A DNA stretch of 41,164 bases, from contig SZWC01001600.1 of NCBI GenBank assembly GCA_023375785.1, forward strand, positions 170,944-212,107, in the 5' to 3' direction. The notes under the pieces were generated by a model that saw only the letters and a program-made list of their open reading frames with translations, was not told the origin of the DNA and searched no databases. Made by a program: the position numbers and the translations under genes. This document shows, in pieces, positions 9,946 through 18,122 of the stretch. Within the stretch, counting starts at the first letter, position 1. The number at the start of each line of letters is the position of its first letter. This stretch comes from Penium margaritaceum (Eukaryota; Streptophyta; Zygnematophyceae; Desmidiales; Peniaceae).

Positions 9946-11760
9946 GGGTGTGAAGATTTCAAGGATGAAAGGAAAAAAATACTAAACAATAGAAACCACT
10001 CAAAATAGACAGCTTCTATGTGAAACATAAGAGTTTCATACAATTTTTAGCTAGGCATCGCAGTTTGGAAGGGAATTCCTATTTTGAGGTGTCTTTTTAT
10101 CAAAAACTCTGCCACCCTGGTCGTCTACATGTGGTACCTCTTCTGCTGAGATGACCAAAGTTACAATCTCATGCAGGGTGGAGGTTCATGGTTTAGCCTC
10201 TGGATCCATATGCAGCTCACTTTCATGGCCTTATTCCAAGGTTCCTTGAGCCATGCCATGGTGAAGGATGCATCACGTTACTGACACGTGTAGAATGACA
10301 TAACATGTAACAACTATTGGCATGTTTTCAAATTCAAGGTCAAACAATTTATGACTAGTCACCTCTATAAAATACACAGTTGTAAGAGTGTACATCATTG
10401 AATGAAGTTGGTAAGAAACCTCATAGAAATGTAGTGGATGGTTAGGTACGACATCCCTCTAATATGGTTTGATGCTCAAAAGTATGTTTAAAAACAAAAC
10501 TTTCATGGAAGTTGTGATATGAAATAATGGCATGAAACATTTCGTTAAAATTAGAGGGAAAAGGCAACATTAATCATTAAAAGATGGAAACAACTAGTTC
10601 TATATGTTTGGATCGTAAAATTCTCTCTTATTTGTATTTGATTCAGAGTATTGCAAGCATATGAAGACAACAAGAAGGATCACAAGAGTGTAGGAGATGT
10701 TCATCACTCCACCTCCTAACAACAAATGATGGGACAGATTTAGGGCTAAATGTCTTAATTTATTATGTATATTGTTAACATAGTTTGAAAAAACTTCCTC
10801 TACATCTTAGTAAAATCTCTACAATATGTGGCATAATGTGTGCTCAAAGACAAAATGCGTCATTTTGTTCTGTATATCTAGACGTTGAAATGTACCTAAA
10901 ATATGAGATCTTGATACTTTTTGTCTTACAAAAAATCGCATTATCCAGTGGATTAGAATATCGGAATGTCACGCTTCCAGAAATTTGCTCGCTTGAATGA
11001 TGTGGTCAAGATTCTCACGTAGAAAGCGAGAAATCTTGCACATGGTGTCAATGTTCGGGATGCATTTATATATCAATGGTTCTTGCTATTCTTTCCTAAC
11101 ATGAATCTCTCTAGATATCCGCGCTCAATGTATTCGCCGATTGCTTCGATTGACCAGTCAAACTAATCAATACGATTGAATCGATGGACACCAGTTTTGC
11201 AGTGAAACAGATTGACAAATAAACAAATGTGCATTCCAAAAATCTACCGTTACATTTCAACTTCAAGACCTCTTATCAGAACGTCCAAAAACGCAAGTCC
11301 ACTACACGTTTTGCAACTTTATGTATGGCAGCTTCACACGTCGGGTTTGAGTTTGAATGAAGTTTCATAATTCAATCACCCTTGCAAAATGAAGATATAT
11401 CTCGATCGAATCAACACAGTAATAGAAGTCGCATTCCAATGGAAGCCCTTTCAATGGAAGCTCACAAAAAACATCTCCCGAAACAAAAGTCGAGGAAACT
11501 GTACCCAGCTTTGTAATCTCACTTGCATGCGTGTTTCATATCGGACTCAATAGCCTCTACGATGCAGATCCTTTCTTGGAGGGGGGGATATTATCGCTCA
11601 ATTGTTGAGAAGTCCATTCGGTTGGTGGTATGGGTGCCGTTAGCTTGCCCTACACTTGATGACTTCAAATATTATGTATCGGTTTGTGTCAAGTTTGTCT
11701 TGCAAGCTAACGGGTTTTGACCATTGATTGAGCTGCATCAATGGACAAAGTAGCGTCGCA
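9946..11760. other. AT-richer intergenic DNA, nothing recognised
   Basis: The base composition drops to AT-rich compared with the flanking elements. Only short scattered open frames occur (the longest about 70 codons at 10785-11000), with no protein-like features. No terminal repeats, tandem arrays or RNA genes were seen. Confidence 0.5.
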
Positions 11761-11776
11761 ATTGCATCTTGCGTCG

Positions 11777-11995
11777 TACACCGGTGTACACCTTTCCGCC
11801 CTTTCTCATACTTCACAACATTCACTGTCTCATTCACTCTCTCAATACAATTCGCACTTACGGAAGGGGGGTCAGGCAAGAGGTCCATCAAATAATGATA
11901 TCCCCCCCCCCCCCCCCCCCCGAGGCCAAAATCGTATGGGGGGAGTGTATTGGGAAGTGTATGGGGGAGCGATCAGTAACAATACACAAATGTAT
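11777..11995. repeat. Fold-back repeat copy 1 with 21-nt poly-C centre
   Basis: The unit starts at the 12-bp palindrome TACACCGGTGTA (11777-11788). A left arm rich in CATTCACT/CTCAATACA (11825-11858) leads to GGGGGG (~11866). After a 30-bp spacer comes a run of 21 C (11902-11922), then a right arm whose reverse complement resembles the left arm (CATACACTT..CAATACACT). The same layout recurs at 12304-12520 with about 100 bp of aligned left-arm sequence, and a third partial copy lies near 12612-12680. A dispersed MITE-like or fold-back element with G/C homopolymer arms is the simplest reading. Confidence 0.55.
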
Positions 11996-12303
11996 TGCAT
12001 CAAGAGAAATGTTGAGTCACTGTCTTGAAGTCCTAAGCATACACTTGTGTCCATAGTTTACTGTCCGCAAGATACACATTTCAGGACACTCCCCATATGA
12101 AGTGGGAGTAGTAGGAGTGGGAATTCTTACTCGCATGGCGAAACTTCCGTACAGTTGTGCCATCGGGCGTCGTTTTCAGTTTGTACGCACCACATTATCA
12201 GACAGAATTCCATGGTTTGTCAAAAGTTTTTCATGCAAACGCTGACTGGTTTCAACCATGGATATGATGGCATTGATTCAAGAAGCATCGTTGTAGATGC
12301 CTT

Positions 12304-12520
12304 TACACCGGTGTACAACTTTCTTTGTTTTCTCATTCTTCCTGTCGTTCACTGTCCCATACATTCGCTCAATACACTCTCCAAATTTGGGGGGGGGGGG
12401 GGGGGGGGGNNNNNNNNNNNNNNNNNNNNNNNNNNNNCCCCCCCCCCCCCCCCCTCCCGATGGAAAGATTTTACGTGGCGGGTGAATTGGAAAGTGAATG
12501 GTGGTTCGGTTGGTAGGAAT
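12304..12520. repeat. Fold-back repeat copy 2 with poly-G, N gap, poly-C centre
   Basis: The same palindrome TACACCGGTGTA opens the unit (12304-12315), followed by sequence aligning with copy 1 (TTTCTCATTCTTC..TTCACTGTC..CATTC..CTCAATACA). The arm runs into 21 G (12389-12409), an assembly gap, and 17 C (12438-12454). The right arm then mirrors the left with mismatches and resembles the right arm of copy 1. G21 facing C17 would fold into a pure G:C stem, which explains why the assembly stopped there. Confidence 0.55.
12410..12437. other. Assembly gap (28 N)
   Basis: This is a run of N flanked by poly-G on the left and poly-C on the right. The true sequence and length are unknown. Such an inverted homopolymer is difficult for polymerases and assemblers, so the flanking run lengths should not be trusted either. 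A single N also occurs at 23092. Confidence 0.99.
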
Positions 12521-12604
12521 ACATGAGTGTAGCATAGAGATACAAATAACAAGGAAGCACTAGGAAACATGGAACGAACACTTGCGTACGTGTTCTATCT
12601 TCCA

Positions 12605-12690
12605 ACAGATACACCTCATAATACAATCCCCATACACAATCGAATGTAAGGGGAGGGGGGATGGGGGGGTGGGGGGCTCGTGCGGCAATA
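12605..12690. repeat. Partial third copy of the fold-back repeat arm
   Basis: The sequence ATAATACAATCCCCATACACAATCG followed by G-rich DNA with runs of four to seven G (12650-12678) matches the left-arm layout of the two fold-back copies upstream (CAATACAATTCGCA then G-run). No poly-C partner follows, so it looks like a truncated or half element. Confidence 0.35.
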
Positions 12691-13315
12691 TTGCCACGCT
12701 GTGATTGGAAAATGCATGTGCTTGCAATTGGCCCCGATTTTGGCACAAACATCACCCTTGGTCGATTTTATGTCGGATTCCACTTCGGACAGAAAACAAT
12801 CCAGGAATGAAATGATAAACAAACATAGAAGAATGTTTCTTTTGAATATAGACTTCTACGCTCTACAATTTTAGTGACCTTTTCTAGTCCAGATATCTTT
12901 TGTTGATGGAAATTAAGCTGTATATAATCGAAGTTATTCTTTTCTATTATGTTCCTTCATAGAAGCTTCCCTTTATACAAACGTCAATAAACACATCAAA
13001 TAGTGTATAAAACGTACATGATTAACCATACCTCGGTCAAACCTCCAATGTTATACACAAGAACTTGAGTAGGCTCAATGTCTTGTGATGAGATGGAACT
13101 CCAGCTCAGTTGATTAGGTGGAAGTCCAATATGTGAGAGAATGGTCAGCTCATCCCAATTCTGGATATTCATTTTCAGATCAACCCTATTTTGGAAGTTC
13201 AGTCCATCCCTCCTTCAAATCTACATTTTCAACTCTATTCCATTCGTGAACTTCACTGACCTCTAGCACTCTGGATACCACACTCACCGCCCATTGCAGC
13301 GAATACGTAAACTGG
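12691..13315. other. AT-rich spacer, nothing recognised
   Basis: No long open frame, repeat array or RNA gene is visible between the fold-back cluster and the decayed coding remnant at 13316. Confidence 0.4.
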
Positions 13316-13871
13316 CTAAGAGATAACCTGCTCCCGCAGATCCGTTATGCAACTCTTGCTTGTGGAACTACCTAAGCCATCATCAAGCTACTCCACAAAT
13401 GGTTACCTGAGGATGGAGATCAGTGCGTCTCTTTTGTCAAAGAGCACAATGGAACCAAGTTCCATTGTGGTCCTTGACAGAATCCGCAAACATATGTCGT
13501 TAAATGAAAACACTCAGATTCAGGGACCCACTTCAAAATCTCTCATGGAAATTGTGGATGAGAGGTCTTTCTTGATCATGACAAAGGATGTTAAGATCTC
13601 ATTTGTGAAAGAATCAACAGTGTGCATGAGGTAGGCACCATCATCAACAGCACCAACCACCACGTTGTCCTCCAAGGCTCTTCGGCGGAGATGTTTCCTG
13701 AAGAGGTGGGGGGCATGTGATGTTCCCCAACATTGGGTCTGACGGTTCGTGCAAGAGCGCATGTGATGGTCTTACCGTTGTGGCACAATGTTCACGTAAA
13801 CGCTTCCTGCCAAGTGAGAAGTCCAAGGCATCGCCATGCACAAGCAAGACATGCACAGCTATTGCATTCAT
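13316..13871 (-). pseudogene. Decayed minus-strand ORF with C-to-T type stops, unknown family
   Basis: From 13762 to a TAG at 13318-13316 one minus-strand frame spans 149 codons broken by four internal stops: two TGA, one TAA and one TAG. All four are one C-to-T transition from Arg (CGA) or Gln (CAA/CAG). Between stops the sequence is protein-like, e.g. Arg-Arg-Ala-Leu-Glu-Asp-Asn-Val-Val-Val-Gly-Ala-Val-Asp-Asp-Gly, then Ile-Val-Leu-Phe-Asp-Lys-Arg-Asp-Ala-Leu-Ile-Ser-Ile-Leu. Upstream, a second frame (13871 to about 13700) gives Gly-Asp-Ala-Leu-Asp-Phe-Ser-Leu-Gly-Arg-Lys-Arg-Leu-Arg-Glu, so a frameshift near 13700 probably joins the two. I cannot name the family; a transposase or host exon is possible. 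Confidence 0.4.
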
Positions 13872-14015
13872 GGTGACGAGCCAAGGTTATCAGAAATCAG
13901 TTGTCAATGGGTACCACACGGGGTTCTTTATTGTCCCAACCGGTAAAACAAATTTCTGGTCGCAACTCTTCCACCTCACATTGACGTCAGTCAGAGCTTT
14001 TCTTATGGCAGGCAC

Positions 14016-14646
14016 TGTCAGAATAAGTGAGGGAGAGGAACAAGAGAGCGGCGGAGAGTGCCAAAGCACAGAAGTCTGACGTGAGTTAAGATTTGCATAA
14101 GAAATCAAAGTGCTAGTAAAAAATGAGGTGCAAAGATGTGAGAGGAGTTGAGGTAGGGCACTGGAGTGAGGAGTAGATGGAAGCATGATGAGAGAATGTT
14201 GATGCAGAGGAGATGCCTTGACGTGGCAAGCCGAGATGAGCATAGAAGCGAGAGTGATGGAGGTAAGTGATGAGAGAGTGAGAGCTGAGGTTGGATGGCA
14301 ACAAATGGGTGAGTAAAGAATAGGCAGAACGAAGACACAGTGGTGAGGGCCGTGGAACCAAAGGCAAAAAAGATAAATAAACCTGTTTTGGGTTAAATTT
14401 GAGGGAATGAACATCCTTTATGTATACAGGAAGAACAGGATAAAATGACAGGGAAATGGCTTCTTTCCGCTAGCTGAATGCGGGTGACACATGTCACATT
14501 ATAAGGGGATATCTTGACAGCTCAGTCCTATTGGTAAGAACACCGGAGAGCCGTTTGTCATGTTGATTTGGTCCAGGACCTGAACCTTTCTCCAAGTAGT
14601 GAGTGGAGAAGGAGCTTGCATGAGACTTTTGGTTTACTTTCTTACA
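14016..14646 (-). repeat. 3' LTR of the minus-strand retrotransposon
   Basis: This 631-bp LTR aligns along its length with 16999-18122 except that it lacks the 429-bp MITE-like insert and about 30 bp beside the insertion site. Shared landmarks include GAAGTCTGGCGTGAGTTAA-like sequence, the ATCTTGACAG..TCAGTCCTA block and GAGTGGAGAAGG. Divergence from the 5' LTR is visibly high, indicating an old insertion. On the minus strand it starts TGTAAG and ends TCTGACA. Confidence 0.78.
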
Positions 14647-14658
14647 GTCCCCCAGGCT
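14647..14658 (-). promoter_or_regulatory. Polypurine tract of the minus-strand element
   Basis: On the minus strand AGCCTGGGGGAC stands directly before the TG of the 3' LTR. The five-G core resembles the CATGGGGGAG tract of the copia elements in this window. It would prime plus-strand synthesis. Confidence 0.55.
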
Positions 14659-15612
14659 CCGACGAGCAAGAGAAGTGGTGACCTTTGTGACGGTTGTCAG
14701 TGTGCAATGCCTCTCTTGAAATTGGTTTTAGTCACTGTCAGTCATGGAGTAAATGTCGCCACTGCTTCCACCGATATCTTTGATAGGATCGATGTAGATA
14801 ACGTTGCGTAAATTTGCGAGGCTCAGTGGTTCAACGGAGGATCATGGAAGAGGTCGACTCTGACATACTCAAAGAAGGATTCGCCACTTGATAGCGGGAA
14901 GCAAGGTCCGCATGTTGATGGTAGGGTGGAAGATGGGTTCACTTAGGAGACACAAAATTCTTCGTACTTCACTAAAAGCTTCTCTTAACACCTGAATGTA
15001 AGATTTGTTAGGACACAGACTATGAACTCTGTAGACTGGATAGTGATGAAGGGCGTAGATGAAAGGTAGCCCTTTTTTTTCACCAGTTTGAGAAAGCGAG
15101 AGATTCTATCCCCAAAGCTCTCATATTGGTGGAACCATCTGAGTAGAGGGTGAGGATGGGTAGTCCCTCCAGCATTGAGTTGGAGATGGAACTGAAGTTG
15201 ATAGGACCTTTGCGAGTTGCCGGATTGAGCCTCACCCATGAAGGGTGCCTCTCCTTGCGTGGTCTTCTTGTGGCAATGCGAGCCATCCCGTGCCGATGTA
15301 GGGAAGGTTGAGAATGCAAGGGTGCACGATGCCACTTACAGAGGGTGTTCTGCCACATCCAACCCTCTTGTGTAAGAGGTAAGAAAGTAGAAAAAGCTCA
15401 GGCCTGACTCAAAGAAGTGCTGGCTTGTGCCCCCATTGGCTTGATAACAACGAGCAGGTAAGACGGGTGGTGTCCGATGCTCTGAGACCACGGCTCTTGA
15501 GATTTGTCTTTCATTCACCGCGATTAGAGAAGATGAAGGGTGAAATAGATGAAGTGACAAAGGGACCAAAAATGAGTTGGTGAACATAAAAGGATGGAAG
15601 GCATGGGCTCAG

Positions 15613-15918
15613 TTAAACTTGAGATTGGCGGTCCAACTGGACAGAATCGGATTCTGAGTGGAGTGATCTGATTGTAGTGGCGGAAGGATAAAATTGATGC
15701 TGATGAGTTTTGGACGCAGCAGCAGGCCACGTACACGAATGATATAGGGGGAAGAGATGAAGGAAGGGGAAGGCAGGAGCCAAGGCGTCGTGAGAAATCT
15801 GTTGCCAGCTTGGGTGCAGGCCGCTGCAATATTGGCAATAGGCTGGTGCAGGTTGTGGTGCTAGCTGCATATGCTGATTTCCTGATGATGGGGATATCTC
15901 GGCGTAGGGAAGAACCAT
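15613..15918 (-). pseudogene. Possible gag remnant with zinc-knuckle-like motif
   Basis: A minus-strand frame from 15918 to 15613 contains Tyr-Cys-Gln-Tyr-Cys-Ser-Gly-Leu-His-Pro-Ser-Trp near 15820-15845. This resembles a Copia CCHC knuckle (C-x2-C-x4-H-x4-C) with one residue lost and the last Cys missing. It is preceded by a Gln/Pro/Ala-rich linker, as in Copia Gag. It lies about 1.1 kb downstream of the primer-binding site, where gag would be expected. The same frame is present in duplicate copy 2 (34343-34738). Evidence is thin and the frame is surrounded by other open frames caused by C/T-rich DNA. Confidence 0.3.
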
Positions 15919-16980
15919 GTGCTCTTTTCATGAGATGGAAATGCTGCAGGTTGCCACCAAATTGGCAGTTAGACCAAGCAGATCCAAGTTCCAAGTTGAG
16001 AGGATGATAGTGAATAGAGCCAGATGATGACTGATGAACTGGGTGCAAGGATGAACCACATGCGTAGCTAATGTGAGACAAAGTTTAGGATGACAATGAT
16101 AATGATGAGGAGGGCATACATTGAGGAGTCCGGATGATGTTGCAAGAGGAGGATGTGAGATGTGAAGCTGATGAAGTAGATGAAGGCAATGAGGTAGATG
16201 AGGACAAAGGGGATAAATAAAGGAGGGGGTTGAGAGTGAAGGCACTTTGAGAAAGTAGGATGGTGAAAAAGGGAGGTTCAAGAGGATGACGCAATGAAGA
16301 AGTGAAGAAGAAAACGAAGATGAGGTTGATGCAGATGGAGTAGGATAGAATTGATGCGGCCGTAGGAGATGGATTTGACGTTAAGGGTACTATAGGAAGC
16401 ATTAAAAACTGAGGACGTCAATGGAGTGGTGACCATGCCACTCAGTCACAAAAATTGGCACAGGCAGTAGATGAGAGGCAACGATGAGGGATCTGCAAAG
16501 GGAAGAGTTAGTGGATGGCAATGTAAGTTGACTGAAGCAGAGGGTAGAATGCGACAAGATGCTTTGTCAAAGGTGGCTCGGATGCTGTTATTAGCTGTTG
16601 GCAGTTCAGGATATCTGAACTTTTCACGAGCATTTCTTTGGACGTAGGACTTCGTCATGGCGATGAGTACCACAGAGGCTAGAGAAGTTAGGCGAGATAA
16701 CACTTCTGATGTCAGCTGCTAATGAAGCAAAAGAAGGCAAGCAAGCAAGAGAATGCATCAAGGACTAGGGAAAGGAACCACAACATGTGGGTGAATGGAC
16801 GTAGGGAGGTACAGAGTCCAATAGTCAGTTATTGCAGCTCCAAAGATGAAAGAGGAGTTTGCGTTGGCGAAGATGGCGGCAGAAGTAGCGGCAGATGACG
16901 GTTGAGGAGATGCTAACGGTAAAGGACAGTGATGAGAGCCACAAGGCAATGAATTGGTCAGTGGTCACCAGGTGATGTTG

Positions 16981-16998
16981 CCTGAAGATCTAATACCA
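16981..16998 (-). promoter_or_regulatory. Primer-binding site (initiator-Met tRNA type)
   Basis: Directly after the 5' LTR end (TCTGACA) the minus strand reads TGGTATTAGATCTTCAGG. Plant LTR elements primed by initiator-Met tRNA typically carry TGGTATCAGAGC here; 10 of 12 positions agree. This fixes the LTR boundary and the element's orientation. The equivalent site in duplicate copy 2 is at 35817-35834. Confidence 0.75.
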
Positions 16999-18122
16999 TG
17001 TCAGAAAAGGTGAGGAAGAGGAACAAGTACAGTACTAGCACTTGAAAGGTTGAGTGAAAACAGTTTTATTTTCTACATTATAGAAGTTGTGCCATTGGTT
17101 GTTTTACACAAACACAAAATCCAAGGAGGCAGTTAAACACAAACACAAATTAGTTGTTTTTCGGGTGAGGTCGTTCAAGTCCAGGCTCGCTCTCTTTGTA
17201 CCTTGCGTCATTTGAACATCAACGTTTGAGCTTTGCCCACCGAACGCCGGTGGCTTGAGTGCCGAGGCACACGGTTAGGCTTACATGTCGCTTCTCGCGA
17301 CTCGTAAGCCTGAGCTGATCTCAATTTGTCCTTTGCTCTATTTTCTGAAGCAGACCCATGGGCAAAATGTTATTTTAACACAAACACAAATTTGAACCCA
17401 AAACATTCACACAACACAAAGTAATGGATAAAATTTTGTTTCTTTAACGTTTCAAGTGCTAGTTCGGTAACTATAGAAGAAAGCAGTAGTAACAGAAAAT
17501 GCAAAAGCAAAGAAGTCTGGCGTGAGTTAAGTGCTCCATAAGAAAGCAAAGACTTAGACAAAAATGAGGTGCGAGGATGTGCGAGGAGTTCACGTAGAGC
17601 ACTGGAGTGAGGAGTAGATGGGAGCAAGTGAGTGAATGTTGATGCAGAGGAGAACGCTTTGACGTTGTAAGCAAAGCCGAGCGAAGGCGCGAGAGTGATG
17701 GACCGAAGCGATGGGAGAGTAAGAGCTGAGGTTGGATGGCAAAGAATAGACAAGCAAGGAATAGGTAAAGCCAAGACATGGCAGCGAAGGCCGTAGAACC
17801 AAAGGCGAACGGGATGAATAGAAATGATGTGGATTGACATCAAAGAAATAAACATACTTGGTATGTACAGGCAGAACATGACAAATGGACAGAGCATCGG
17901 TTTCTTTTTGCTTGTCGGACGTGGGTATCCCCTTATGACGTGACATATTTCATGTTATGAGGGAATATCTTGACAGTTCAATCCTAATGGTAAGAAAACC
18001 GGATAGCCGTTTGTCAAGTTGGTTTGGTCTAGAACCTGAGCCATTAGTGAGAGCTCTGAGACTTTCTTTGAGTAGTGAGTGGAGAAGGGGCTTGTAGGAG
18101 AGTTTCGGTATATCTGCTAACA
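16999..18122 (-). repeat. 5' LTR of the minus-strand retrotransposon (with insert)
   Basis: This 1,124-bp repeat reads on the minus strand from TGTTAGCAG to TTTTCTGACA. Without the nested 429-bp insert (17035-17463) it is 695 bp, close to the 631-bp 3' LTR. Being the 5' LTR it should hold the promoter. I did not see an unambiguous TATA box and do not call one. Its duplicate is 35835-36959. Confidence 0.78.
17035..17463. mobile_element. MITE-like element nested in the 5' LTR
   Basis: Terminal inverted repeats CTAGCACTTGAAAGGTT and AACGTTTCAAGTGCTAG bound a 429-bp insert that is absent from the sister LTR. The duplicate (35871-36299) is also exactly 429 bp and shows TA on both flanks, suggesting a TA target duplication as in Tc1/mariner-type (Stowaway) MITEs; copy 1 has TA on the left and TT on the right. 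Inside are CACAAACACAAA repeats at both sides and a 15-bp near-perfect hairpin with arms around AGGCTTAC..GCGACTCGTAAGCCT (~17276-17310). It encodes nothing recognisable, so it would rely on a transposase from elsewhere. Confidence 0.65.

Larger units (their letters stand above)
14016..18122 (-). mobile_element. LTR retrotransposon, minus orientation, probably non-autonomous
   Basis: Two diverged direct repeats flank 2.35 kb of internal DNA: 16999-18122 (5' LTR) and 14016-14646 (3' LTR). Read on the minus strand, both LTRs start TGT(T/A)AG and end TTCTGACA. A primer-binding site of the initiator-Met type follows the 5' LTR directly, and a G-rich tract (CTGGGGGAC) precedes the 3' LTR. The flanking bases GGCAC (14011-14015) and TGCAC (18123-18127) match at 4 of 5 positions, a likely old target-site duplication. 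No protease, integrase or RT motif is present, only a possible gag zinc-knuckle trace, so it would depend on proteins from another element. The 5' LTR carries a nested MITE-like insertion. A second partial copy (33731-36959) results from the large duplication. Confidence 0.8.

Noticed and set aside
14105..14414. Long minus-strand Ser/Leu/His-rich frames in the LTRs (also 17370-17946 and 36273-36785)
   Set aside because: They are translations of C/T-rich LTR DNA that is open in several frames at once; similarity between them is due to the LTR repeat, not to protein conservation.
17165..17185. Pol III B-box-like sequence (GTCGTTCAAGTCC) inside the MITE-like insert, hinting at a SINE
   Set aside because: No A-box at proper distance and no A- or T-rich tail; terminal inverted repeats fit a MITE better.
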